Source: Saccharothrix sp. HUAS TT1
GTDB taxonomy: Bacteria; Actinomycetota; Actinomycetes; Mycobacteriales; Pseudonocardiaceae
Assembly: GCF_040744945.1 (NCBI RefSeq)
Contig: NZ_CP160453.1
Span: forward strand, 6,076,001-6,140,000
Reading direction: 5' to 3'
DNA length: 64,000 nucleotides
Positions 56,545 through 63,851 of the stretch are shown piece by piece; the stretch's first letter is position 1, and every line of letters begins with the position of its first letter. Both the position numbers and the translations under genes were made by a program. Below the pieces are notes generated by a model that saw only the letters and a program-made list of their open reading frames with translations, was not told the DNA's origin and ran no database searches.

Positions 56545-57900
56545 CTACCCCACCGCGGGCAGGCGGCTGGACGCGCGCATCCGCAGCCGGCGCGGCCGGA
56601 TCACGGCGGCGGCGGCAGGGCGGACGTCCTCCTCGCCCGGCACGTGCTCCAGCCGCCACCGGGCCACGATCGACGCCAGCGCGAGCGTCGCCTCCATCAG
56701 GCTGAACTTGTCGCCGATGCACTTGCGCGCGCCGTTGGCGAACGGGACGAACGCGTGCCGCGCGGGCTTGCGGACCGGGTCCCAGCGGTCGGGGTCGAAG
56801 CGGTGCGGGTCGGGGTGCAGGTCGGGGTCGTGGTGGATCGGGTACGGGCTGTAGGCCAGCACCGTGCCCGCCGGCAGGGCGTGCCCGCCCAGCGTGGTGT
56901 CGGAGGTGACCTCACGGGTGAGGATGTACACCGGTGAGCGCAGGCGCAGCGTCTCGGTGACGACCCGACCGGTCAGCTCCAGCGCGGCGAGGTCGTCCGG
57001 GCCCGCGGTGCGTCCGCCCAGGACGGCGTCGACCTCGGCGTGCAGGCGTCGCTCGACGTCGGGGTGCCGCGCGATGAGGTGCAGCGCCCACACGAGCGTG
57101 ACGGCCGTCGTCTCGCTGCCCGCCAGGTGGAAGGTGAGCATCTGGTTCACCACCTCGGTGTCGGACAGCGTCCGCTCCGCGCCGCTCGACTCCTCGTCGT
57201 ACCCGGCGAGCAGCGCGGACAGCAGGTCGCCCCGGTCACCGCCCTCCGCCCGCCGGGCCGCGACGATCGCCTCCACCATCCCCCGGAGCCTGGCGTGCGC
57301 GCGGTCGAACCGGACGTTGACCGGGATCGGCAGCCTGGTCAACGCCCTGGGCATCATCATCCGCGGCAGCACGTCGGTGGCGAGCACGTCCGCGTCCTCC
57401 TGCGACTGCTTCAGCTCGGCGGGCGACAGCGTGTCGGAGAACATCGTGGCGGTCAGCACGTTCGTGGTGAGCATCGCCATCTCGGCGGGCACGTCGAGCA
57501 CCTGCCCGTCCCGCCACACGTCGACCCGGTCGGCGACCTGCGCGGCCATTGTGCGGCCGTAGGCGTCGAACCGGCCGACGTGGAACGCGGGCTGCAACAA
57601 CCGCCGCTGCCTGCGGTGCTCGTGGTGCGGGCAGGTGGACAGGTTGTTGCCCACCACTTCGCGCACCCGGTCGGCGAACGGGCCGCCCTTGTCGAACGTG
57701 CGGTCGTCCAGGAACATCTGCTGCGCCAGCCCGGCGTCGCACACGACGACCGCCTTGACCGGCCCCAGCGCGATGCGGACCAGCGGCCCCTGCCCGGCGA
57801 GCGAGCCGAGGAACCGCAGCGGATCGCGCATCATCGGCCAGGCGTGCCCGACCAGGGGCAGCCGACCCCGCGCCATGGGAATCCGGTTCGCTCGGTCCAC
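56545..57900 (-). CDS. Cytochrome P450
   Basis: A 451-residue soluble bacterial P450. The I-helix oxygen-binding motif AGSETT, the ExxR motif ETLRLRSP, and the heme loop FANGARKCIGDKF (Cys394) are intact. The overall pattern (PVHH-like NLSTCPHHEHRRQRRLLQPAF, YSPYPIHHDPDLHPDPHRFDPDRW) is closest to CYP102/CYP4-like fatty-acid or terpene hydroxylases of actinomycetes. Start GTG 57900 follows GGGAGGAG by 6 nt; longer starts lack a site. No ferredoxin or reductase is adjacent, so redox partners come from elsewhere. It is divergent from the epoxide hydrolase gene with 276 bp between. Confidence 0.92.
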   Translation of the reverse strand: MDRANRIPMARGRLPLVGHAWPMMRDPLRFLGSLAGQGPLVRIALGPVKAVVVCDAGLAQQMFLDDRTFDKGGPFADRVREVVGNNLSTCPHHEHRRQRRLLQPAFHVGRFDAYGRTMAAQVADRVDVWRDGQVLDVPAEMAMLTTNVLTATMFSDTLSPAELKQSQEDADVLATDVLPRMMMPRALTRLPIPVNVRFDRAHARLRGMVEAIVAARRAEGGDRGDLLSALLAGYDEESSGAERTLSDTEVVNQMLTFHLAGSETTAVTLVWALHLIARHPDVERRLHAEVDAVLGGRTAGPDDLAALELTGRVVTETLRLRSPVYILTREVTSDTTLGGHALPAGTVLAYSPYPIHHDPDLHPDPHRFDPDRWDPVRKPARHAFVPFANGARKCIGDKFSLMEATLALASIVARWRLEHVPGEEDVRPAAAAVIRPRRLRMRASSRLPAVG

Positions 57901-58176
57901 TGGTGGCTCCTCCCGCATCCACCCCCATCGTGACCGGGTGATCACTGCGCGTCGACTACGGGAAGCCGATCGAGGCGTTCACGGATGAGCCCTCGGCGTC
58001 CCGGCAGACCCCGCCACCACAGGTGTGTTGGCGGCGGAGTTGTGCCTGTCGGCGACCGATTTCCCTTGTGCTCGACCGGTTCGGTCAAGTGGGCAAGGAC
58101 GGAGTGGTAGTGGTCGAGGCGCTGGTGCGAGGGTTTCGGTGCATTCCACTTCGACACAGGACAGGGAAGGTGTGCC

Positions 58177-59175
58177 ATGAGTGAGCAGTCGGCACCGGGC
58201 CGGGGCGTGGCAGCCGGGGTCAGTCACCGGTTCATCGAGACCAACGGCATCCGGATGCACATCGCCGAGCAGGGCGAGGGGCCGCTTGTCGTGCTGCTGC
58301 ACGGCTTCCCCGAGACGTGGTACTCCTGGCGGCACCAGTTCGACGCGCTCGCGGCGGCCGGGTACCACGTCGTCGCCCCCGACCAGCGCGGCTACGGCCA
58401 GACCGACCGGCCGGAAGGCGTCGACCAGTACACGCAGCTGCACCTGGTCGGCGACGTCGTCGGCCTGATCGACGCGCTCGGCGAGGAGCAGGCCGTCCTG
58501 GTCGGCCACGACTGGGGCTCGCCGGTCGCCTGGAACACCGCGCTGCTGCGGCCCGACCGCGTCCGCGGCATCGTCGCGCTGGGCCTGCCCTACCTCCCGC
58601 GCGGCCCGGTGAGCGCGCTGACCGGGATGACGCAGGGCCTCGGCCCCGGCTTCTACATGAACTACCTGCAGACGCCCGGTGTGGCGGACGCCGAGCTGGC
58701 GCGGGACGCGCGGACCAGCGTCCTGCGCTTCTTCCAGTGGGGCTTCGGCGACTCGCCGCAGGCCGACGGGCCGAGCCTGCCGCTGGTGCCCGAGGGCGGC
58801 ACGCTCTCCGACCTCCTCCCCGAGGCGGGCGCGCTGCCGGAGTGGCTGACCGAGGCCGACCTGGACGCCTACGCGGCCGACTTCGAGCGCACCGGCTTCA
58901 CCGGCGGCCTGAACTGGTGGCGGACGATGAACGTCAGCTGGGAGCTCACGGCGCCGTGGCAGAGCGCGGCGATGACGACCCCGGCGCTGCACGTGTACGG
59001 CCAGCGCGACGGCAGCGTCAAGCTGCCGGGCCTGGACCAGCTGATCGCCAACCTGCAGATGCTCGTGCCGAACCTGACCGGCACGGTCGAGCTGCCCAAC
59101 GTCGGGCACTGGACCCAGCAGGAAGCGCCGGAAGAGGTCAACGCGGAACTGGTGAAGTTCCTGGCCGGCCTCTAG
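58177..59175 (+). CDS. Alpha/beta hydrolase, epoxide hydrolase type
   Basis: A 332-residue alpha/beta hydrolase of the soluble epoxide hydrolase group. The oxyanion motif HGFPETWYSW, the nucleophile D112 in GHDWGS, the acid D278 in GQRDGS and the base H311 in NVGHWTQQEAPEEVN form a complete triad; a Tyr-containing cap is present. It hydrolyses an epoxide to a diol through an alkyl-enzyme ester. GGAAGG lies 6 nt before ATG 58177. It is divergent from a P450, so the pair could form and open an epoxide, though no shared substrate is known. A long inverted repeat and a perfect hairpin follow. Confidence 0.9.
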   Translation: MSEQSAPGRGVAAGVSHRFIETNGIRMHIAEQGEGPLVVLLHGFPETWYSWRHQFDALAAAGYHVVAPDQRGYGQTDRPEGVDQYTQLHLVGDVVGLIDALGEEQAVLVGHDWGSPVAWNTALLRPDRVRGIVALGLPYLPRGPVSALTGMTQGLGPGFYMNYLQTPGVADAELARDARTSVLRFFQWGFGDSPQADGPSLPLVPEGGTLSDLLPEAGALPEWLTEADLDAYAADFERTGFTGGLNWWRTMNVSWELTAPWQSAAMTTPALHVYGQRDGSVKLPGLDQLIANLQMLVPNLTGTVELPNVGHWTQQEAPEEVNAELVKFLAGL

Positions 59176-59201
59176 ACCCAGCCGCGGGGTCGGGCCGATC
59201 C

Positions 59202-59267
59202 ACGCTCCCGGGACCCGCCGTCGCACTCGGACACCACGTCGAGTCGGCCGGCGGATCCCGGGAGCGT
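59202..59267. repeat. 19-bp inverted repeat downstream of the epoxide hydrolase gene
   Basis: 59202-59220 and 59249-59267 are inverted copies with one mismatch in 19 bp and a 28-nt loop. It begins 27 nt after the stop at 59175. It may be a first terminator or a remnant of a small mobile repeat. Confidence 0.5.
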
Positions 59268-59318
59268 TCCGTCGTTCCCGGTGCGCGCAAGCTCCCTGTT
59301 CGAAGTGGACATGCGTCG

Positions 59319-59355
59319 ACGCGACCATGCGGCCGGGTGTTCCGGCCGCATGGTC
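59319..59355. terminator. Perfect 16-bp hairpin between convergent genes
   Basis: GCGACCATGCGGCCGG (59319-59334) and its exact complement (59340-59355) enclose GTGTT. It lies between the converging epoxide hydrolase and flavin monooxygenase genes and 29 nt after the latter's stop (59385). Confidence 0.75.
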
Positions 59356-59384
59356 GCGTGGGGTTGGTGCTGTGGTGTTTGGGG

Positions 59385-60569
59385 TTAGAGGAGGGGGGTG
59401 TTGGGTTCGAGGCCGCAGAGGATGCGGCCGTAGGTTTCGAGGTTGGTGTTGGGGTGCAGGACGCCGTTGAGGTTGAGGGCTTGGATGTCGCGTTCGATGC
59501 GTTGCATGGGTTGGTCGGAGTAGATGGAGGAGCCGCCGCTGGCGGTGTTGAGGATGTCGACGGCTTCCTTGGCGCGCAGGCAGGCGGCGGCGGCGTCCAT
59601 CTTGCCCAGGGCGCGTTCCTCCAGGGTCCAGGGTTGGCCGGTCTGTGCCTTGGTGTCGAGGCGTTCGGCGGCGCGGTGGACGTGGAATTCGGCTTCGTCG
59701 AGTTTGACGGCGGCCTGGGCGACCTGGATGTGGGTGATGGGGGCGTCGGCCTGGTGTTCGTAGTCGGTGTAGGTGATCTTGCGGTTGGGGAGGCGGTCGA
59801 AGAAGGCTTCGCGGGCGGCTTTGGCCATGCCCAGGGCGGAGGAGCTGGTGACGGCGACGGCGTGGGGGACGAAGGGCAGTTTCCAGGTCAGGGAGTCGGC
59901 GTTGAGCTTGGAGAGGTGTTGGCCGTGCATGAAGACGGGGAGCATGGGCAGGACGCGGGCGTGGGGGACGAAGAGGTTCTCGGCGATGGTGGTGACGCTG
60001 CCGGTGGCGCGCAGGCCGGCGGTGTGCCAGTCGTCGACGATGGTGAGGTCGGTCATGGGGATGGCGACGGTGGCGGGGACGTAGCCGCCGTCGTCGGTGG
60101 CCAGCAGGACGGAGTGGGTGTCCCATTGGCTGTGGGGGGCGCCGGAGTTGAAGTGCCAGCGTCCGTTGAGGATGACGCCGCCGTCGGTGGGGGTGGCGAT
60201 GCCGCTGGCGTTGACGCCGCCGGCGATGCGGACGTTCGGGTCGGCGAAGATCTCGTCCTGGACCTCGTCGGGGAACAGGCCGGCCAGCCAGGAGCCCATG
60301 GTGAGGGTGGAGATGGTCCAGCCGACGGAGCCGTCGCCGCGGGCGAGTTCGGAGATGACGGCGGACACGGTGCGCACGTCGGACTCGTAGCCGCCGTAGC
60401 GGACCGGGACGCGCATCTTCATGATCCCGGCGTCGATGATGCCCTGGATCACGTCCTCGTGGATGACCCGGTGCTCGTCCTGCCAGGCGACGTGCTTGCG
60501 GATCAGGGGGACCAGGTCCGTCGCCCGGCCGACGAGGTCAACCTGCGGTGGCGCCTCACTGATCGTCAT
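59385..60569 (-). CDS. Acyl-CoA dehydrogenase-fold flavin-dependent monooxygenase (HsaA/HpaH type)
   Basis: A 394-residue group D flavoprotein with the acyl-CoA dehydrogenase fold. Visible parts: N-terminal helices (LVPLIRKHVAWQDEHRVIHEDVIQ), the beta domain (GWTISTLTMGSWLAG, GGVNASGIATPTDGGVILNGRWHFNSGAPHSQW, GLRATGSVTT) and the C-terminal four-helix bundle ending NTASGGSSIYSDQPMQRIERDIQALNLNGVLHPNTNLETYG. This end is typical of hydroxylases fed by a separate flavin reductase, as in HsaA or ActVA-ORF5-like enzymes. Start ATG 60569 has GGAG upstream. Third codon positions are unusually C-rich toward the 3' end, like the MFS gene at 62393. No reductase gene is adjacent. Confidence 0.87.
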   Translation of the reverse strand: MTISEAPPQVDLVGRATDLVPLIRKHVAWQDEHRVIHEDVIQGIIDAGIMKMRVPVRYGGYESDVRTVSAVISELARGDGSVGWTISTLTMGSWLAGLFPDEVQDEIFADPNVRIAGGVNASGIATPTDGGVILNGRWHFNSGAPHSQWDTHSVLLATDDGGYVPATVAIPMTDLTIVDDWHTAGLRATGSVTTIAENLFVPHARVLPMLPVFMHGQHLSKLNADSLTWKLPFVPHAVAVTSSSALGMAKAAREAFFDRLPNRKITYTDYEHQADAPITHIQVAQAAVKLDEAEFHVHRAAERLDTKAQTGQPWTLEERALGKMDAAAACLRAKEAVDILNTASGGSSIYSDQPMQRIERDIQALNLNGVLHPNTNLETYGRILCGLEPNTPLL

Positions 60570-60674
60570 CTGCGCTCCTCGATACGAAGACGGGACTGTT
60601 CCGGCTGGGTGCCGACTCACCACCGGTTGGGAGCACTCTGGCACGGTGCCGCAATCGGGTACTTCTTCCACGTT

Positions 60675-60694
60675 GCGCACTTCCGGAAACACGC
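60675..60694. promoter_or_regulatory. Dyad around TTCCGGAA in a divergent region
   Basis: TTCCGGAA (60681-60688) is the core of a 20-bp near-palindrome beginning GCGCAC and ending ACACGC, between the divergent genes starting at 60569 and 60770. A TTGACA hexamer follows at 60719. A regulator site is likely; the protein is unknown. Confidence 0.4.
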
Positions 60695-60757
60695 TGCAAA
60701 GGCGATCGGGATGCGCTATTGACATTCGTCCGACCGTGGGTGGCTTGCCCTTCCCGG

Positions 60758-60763
60758 TACAGT
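60758..60763 (+). promoter_or_regulatory. -10 element of the DUF899 gene (leaderless)
   Basis: TACAGT matches TAnnnT and is followed after six bases by ATG 60770. No ribosome site is present, so the transcript is probably leaderless. The TTGACA at 60719-60724 is too far upstream to be its -35. Confidence 0.5.
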
Positions 60764-60769
60764 CGCCGC

Positions 60770-61459
60770 ATGGACAAGCCGAAACCGGACATCGTGACGC
60801 TGGAAGAGTGGCGGCAGGCGCGGGACGAGTTGCGCGCGGCCGAGAAGGAAGCGACCCGGGCCGCCGACGCGCTCGCCGCGCGCCGCCGCCGATTGCCCAT
60901 GGTGAAGTTCGACAACGGTTACGAGTTCGCCACCCCGGACGGCCCGAAGTCGCTCTTGGACCTGTTCGACGGTCGCGACCAGCTGATCGTCTACCAGTTC
61001 ATGGACAACGGCCCGGACCGCTACTGCCCCGGCTGCACGTGGTTCACCGACAACATTCCCGCGAACGCGCCGCGCATGCTGGCCGACCAGGGCATCACCT
61101 GGGTCACGGCGTCCAACATGCCGCTGGAGCAGATCGAGCGGTACAAGGCGAAGATGGGGTGGGCGCTGCCCTTCGTGTCGTCCCGCGGCACGTCGTTCTC
61201 CGACGACTGCGACGCCGGTCGCGGTTTCATGCTGACCACGTTCCTGCGGGACGGTGACGACGTTTACCGGGCGTACAGCACCACGTCACGGGGAATCGAA
61301 AAACTGGTCTTCACCACCGGCGTCTTCGACCTGACGCCTTATGGTCGACAAGAGGACTGGGAGGATTCACCTGCCGGTTGGCCGCAGAACCCCACCTACG
61401 TCCTGCCGATCCCGATGGAATGGGACCATGTGTCCACCGGTTTCGGCAGCTACCGGTAG
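60770..61459 (+). CDS. DUF899-family thioredoxin-like protein
   Basis: A 229-residue soluble protein of the DUF899 family. A charged helix (EEWRQARDELRAAEKEATRAADALAARRRRLPMV; key part LRAAEKEATRAAD) opens it, followed by the family core: YEFATPDGPKSLLDLFDGRDQLIVYQFM, GCTWFTDNIP (with CPGC just before), WVTASNMPLEQIERYKAKMGW and the Trp/Pro-rich end DWEDSPAGWPQNPTYVLPIPMEWDHVSTG. The CPGC pair in a thioredoxin-like fold could be redox-active. No reaction is established for the family. It starts at ATG 60770 behind a leaderless-type -10. Confidence 0.87.
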   Translation: MDKPKPDIVTLEEWRQARDELRAAEKEATRAADALAARRRRLPMVKFDNGYEFATPDGPKSLLDLFDGRDQLIVYQFMDNGPDRYCPGCTWFTDNIPANAPRMLADQGITWVTASNMPLEQIERYKAKMGWALPFVSSRGTSFSDDCDAGRGFMLTTFLRDGDDVYRAYSTTSRGIEKLVFTTGVFDLTPYGRQEDWEDSPAGWPQNPTYVLPIPMEWDHVSTGFGSYR

Positions 61460-61480
61460 CGGTCGGCGACCGACCCGGAA

Positions 61481-61505
61481 TTGTCGGAGAAGTCCGGTCC
61501 GACAA
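61481..61505. terminator. Terminator between DUF899 and TetR genes
   Basis: TTGTCGGA (61481-61488) and TCCGACAA (61498-61505) form a perfect 8-bp stem with a 9-nt loop between the converging stops at 61459 and 61521. Confidence 0.6.
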
Positions 61506-61520
61506 CTCGGGGAGATCGCC

Positions 61521-62138
61521 TTATCCGACTTCGGCCCCGTCCGACCGGGGTTCGGCGTTCGCCAGGATCACCTCCGCCAGCCTCCGGGCCCGCTTGGCCG
61601 GACCGACCCGGCCGAGCGACTGGCCCGACGCGTACAGGCCCTCCAGGACCAGGGTGAGGTGGTCGGCCAGCTCGGCGGGGTGCTCGACGCCGAGCCGGTC
61701 GGTGAGGTCGCCGATGCTCTGCCTGATCCACGCCTTCGCCGCCATCGCGTTGCGGTGCCCGGGCAGCTCCGGGTCCCGGAACTCGGCCAACGTCCTCAGC
61801 AGCGCGCAGCCGCGGAACCGCTCCGAGGATATCTGCGCGTACACGAAGTCGAACAACGCCAGGACCTGGTCGCGGGGCTCCGGCCCGGCCGCCGCGATCA
61901 CCTCCGTGTACATCGCCCGGAACTCCTGGTCCGCCCGCTCCACATAGGCCCCGACCAGGCCGTCCTTGGACGAGAACAGCCGGTAGAGCGTCGTCGGCGC
62001 GACACCGGCCTCGGCCGCCACCAGGTCGACCCCGGTGGCCCGGATGCCGTTGCGGGAGAACAGACCCTCGGCTACTCCCAGCACGTGGGAGCGGGTCTGA
62101 GCAGCGGTTCGACGCACGTTTCCCCCCGCGATTGCCAT
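61521..62138 (-). CDS. TetR-family transcriptional repressor of the divergent MFS gene
   Basis: A 205-residue TetR regulator. The N-terminal helix-turn-helix (about 12-58: RSHVLGVAEGLFSRNGIRATGVDLVAAEAGVAPTTLYRLFSSKDGL, key part GVAPTTLYRLFSSKDGL) is canonical. The C-terminal ligand domain includes AMYTEVIAAAGPEPRDQVLALFDFV and FRGCALLRTLAEF. ATG 62138 is divergent from the MFS gene. The palindrome TAGGGA-TGGC-TCCCTA just in front of the start overlaps the MFS promoter, so it most likely represses the exporter and itself and responds to an exported compound. The ligand is unknown. Confidence 0.9.
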   Translation of the reverse strand: MAIAGGNVRRTAAQTRSHVLGVAEGLFSRNGIRATGVDLVAAEAGVAPTTLYRLFSSKDGLVGAYVERADQEFRAMYTEVIAAAGPEPRDQVLALFDFVYAQISSERFRGCALLRTLAEFRDPELPGHRNAMAAKAWIRQSIGDLTDRLGVEHPAELADHLTLVLEGLYASGQSLGRVGPAKRARRLAEVILANAEPRSDGAEVG

Positions 62139-62160
62139 GTTAGGGATGGCTCCCTATAGT
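62132..62160 (+). promoter_or_regulatory. MFS promoter with embedded TetR operator
   Basis: -35 TTGCCA (62132-62137), 17 bp, -10 TATAGT (62155-62160). The palindrome TAGGGA-TGGC-TCCCTA (62141-62156) fills the spacer, the classic place for a TetR repressor. The -35 overlaps the TetR start codon region. Transcription should begin near 62167. Confidence 0.7.
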
Positions 62161-62166
62161 CTAGCT

Positions 62167-62392
62167 CGGCGACCGGACCGGGACCATCCCCGGACCACCC
62201 GCCACCGGAACCCCACGACCACACCCACGGACGTGACAGGGCCGGGACGGCACGCGCACCACCGAACCGCACGACGCGGGAGCAGGCGGGAACACGGGCA
62301 CGGAGGCGGAACGACCCGCCCGTCCGACCGTCCCCACGCGACAGGACCACGCACCAGCCACACCACGTGACAGCGACAAGGAAGAAGTGCAC
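62167..62392 (+). other. 226-nt C-rich leader of the MFS gene
   Basis: From the predicted transcription start to ATG 62393 the transcript is rich in C and A, with few long pairings visible and no short coding frame I would trust. Such long C-rich leaders can be entry sites for the Rho factor. AAGGA lies about 10 nt before the start codon. A regulatory role is speculative. Confidence 0.35.
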
Positions 62393-63619
62393 ATGAGTAC
62401 CCAGCAAACGGCGCTGAGCCCCGGCAGGGCCAACCTGGTCCTGGCCACGCTGTTCCTCGGAATGTTCGTGCTGGGCAGCGGGGAACTGCTCGTGGTCGGC
62501 GTGCTGGACCTGATCGCCGCCGACCTGCAGGTCACCATCCCCGCCGCCGGCAACCTGGTCACCGTCTACGCCCTCGGCCTGGCCATCGGCGGACCCGTCC
62601 TGACCGCCCTGACCATCAAACTCGACCGCAAACTCGTCCTCATCGGCTCGGTCGCGCTGTTCGTCGCCTGCAACCTCGTCGCCGTGCTGACCCCCGACTA
62701 CGCCGTCTTCATGATCGTGCGCTTCCTCATCGGCGCCTCACAAGGACTCTTCATCGCCGGCGCCTTCATCGCCGGCATGGCCGTCGTCGCCCCCGAACGC
62801 ATGGGCCAGGCCATCGGCATCGTCGTCTCCGGCGTCTCCCTCGCCGGCGCCCTCGGCGTCCCCCTGGGCACCCTCGTCGGACAGACCCTCGGCTGGCGCG
62901 GCTCCTTCGTCGCCATCGTCGTCGGCGCCGTCATCACCCTGCTCGCCACCATCGCCCTGGTCCCCCGCGTCCCACCCGCCGGCGGCGGCGCCGCCCACCA
63001 GGCCAAGTACGCCTTCGCCCCCCGCGTCCTGGCCGTGCTCTTCCTCAACTTCATCGTCTTCTCCGCCACCTTCGCCGCCCTGACCTACATCGTCCCCTTC
63101 CTGCAGAACGTCACCGGCATCTCCGGCGCCTGGCTCAGCGCCTTCCTGCTCGCCTACGGCGTCGCCACCGCCATCGGCTCCTTCCGCGGCGGCAAATTCG
63201 CCGACTGGAACGCCTCCCGCACCCTCATCATCGGCTCCATCGGCCTGGCCGCATCCCTGCTGCTGCTCTACTTCGTCGGAACCGTCGCCTGGCTCGTCGC
63301 CCTCGCCCTGCTCGCCTGGGGCCTGTTCTTCTACAGCATGGTCCCCTCCCTGCAGGTCCGCGTCATCAGCCTCGCCGGCCCCGGCGGCCAACTCGCCCAA
63401 TCCCTGCCCGTCTCCGCCGCCAACGTCGGCATCGCCCTCGGCGCCTTCGCCGGCAGCATCGCCATCGACAACTACAACGCCTCCGCCCCCATCATCGCCG
63501 CCGTCATCTTCGCCGTCATCACCATCGCCGTCGCCTGGGCCACCAGCTACCTCAAGCCCCCCACCGTCACCGACGACACCACCACCGCAACCCCCCAAAC
63601 CGCAACCGAACCGGCGTGA
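62393..63619 (+). CDS. MFS transporter (arabinose efflux/drug exporter type, AraJ-like)
   Basis: A 408-residue major facilitator with 12 TM helices. The opening LVLATLFLGMFVLGSGELLVVGVL, the loop between helices 2 and 3, RFLIGASQGLFIAGAFIAGMAVVAPERMGQAIGIVVSGVSLAGALGVPLGTLVGQTLGWRGSF (key piece GVPLGTLVGQTLGWRGSF) are typical of the DHA1/AraJ exporters. The codons end in C to an extreme degree, unlike the neighbouring genes except the monooxygenase at 59385. Start ATG 62393 has AAGGA about 10 nt upstream. TetR control suggests export of a toxic or signalling compound, possibly the product of the nearby oxidative enzymes. The substrate is not predictable. Confidence 0.9.
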   Translation: MSTQQTALSPGRANLVLATLFLGMFVLGSGELLVVGVLDLIAADLQVTIPAAGNLVTVYALGLAIGGPVLTALTIKLDRKLVLIGSVALFVACNLVAVLTPDYAVFMIVRFLIGASQGLFIAGAFIAGMAVVAPERMGQAIGIVVSGVSLAGALGVPLGTLVGQTLGWRGSFVAIVVGAVITLLATIALVPRVPPAGGGAAHQAKYAFAPRVLAVLFLNFIVFSATFAALTYIVPFLQNVTGISGAWLSAFLLAYGVATAIGSFRGGKFADWNASRTLIIGSIGLAASLLLLYFVGTVAWLVALALLAWGLFFYSMVPSLQVRVISLAGPGGQLAQSLPVSAANVGIALGAFAGSIAIDNYNASAPIIAAVIFAVITIAVAWATSYLKPPTVTDDTTTATPQTATEPA

Positions 63620-63631
63620 CCAACGTCCAAA

Positions 63632-63675
63632 GAGCACGGTGGTGACATCCCCCCGATCACGCCACCACCGCGCTC
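63632..63675 (+). terminator. First hairpin after the MFS gene
   Basis: CGGTGGTG (63637-63644) pairs with CACCACCG (63663-63670), flanked by GAGC / GCTC, with an 18-nt loop, 12 nt after the stop. Confidence 0.5.
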
Positions 63676-63718
63676 GCCCCTCGCACTCCGAACCGACCCC
63701 CCTCGGACGGACGCGACG

Positions 63719-63752
63719 ACCGGGCCAGGCCGCTCCTGCGGCCTGGCCCGGT
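63719..63752 (+). terminator. Strong second hairpin after the MFS gene
   Basis: A perfect 15-bp stem (63719-63733 / 63738-63752) with loop TCCT, followed by TTCG. The strongest intrinsic terminator candidate in this part of the window. Confidence 0.75.
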
Positions 63753-63782
63753 TCGCTGTGGCCCGAGCGCACTCGTTTCACT

Positions 63783-63810
63783 TTGACCGAGTTCAGCACT
63801 ATCTGATCAT
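63783..63810 (+). promoter_or_regulatory. Possible promoter of the PfkB gene
   Basis: TTGACC (63783-63788), 16 bp, GATCAT (63805-63810), in an AT-richer stretch with the palindromes TGATCA and CGATCG. The match to TAnnnT is partial. Confidence 0.35.
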
Positions 63811-63851
63811 TTGCGATCGGTTTGCTCGTTTGACTGGCCGAGGGAGTCGAG

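Noticed and set aside
58317..60722. Long plus-strand frame running through the epoxide hydrolase into the monooxygenase
   Set aside because: Crosses a perfect terminator hairpin, Gly/Val/Asp low complexity; antisense to a well-supported gene.
62137..62370. 77-codon frame in the MFS leader
   Set aside because: Thr/Arg/His/Pro-rich translation of a C-rich leader; no ribosome site.
56545..63619. Classical secondary-metabolite gene cluster
   Set aside because: P450, epoxide hydrolase, flavin monooxygenase and exporter are present, but there is no PKS, NRPS, terpene cyclase or precursor peptide, so only loose tailoring-type genes can be claimed.
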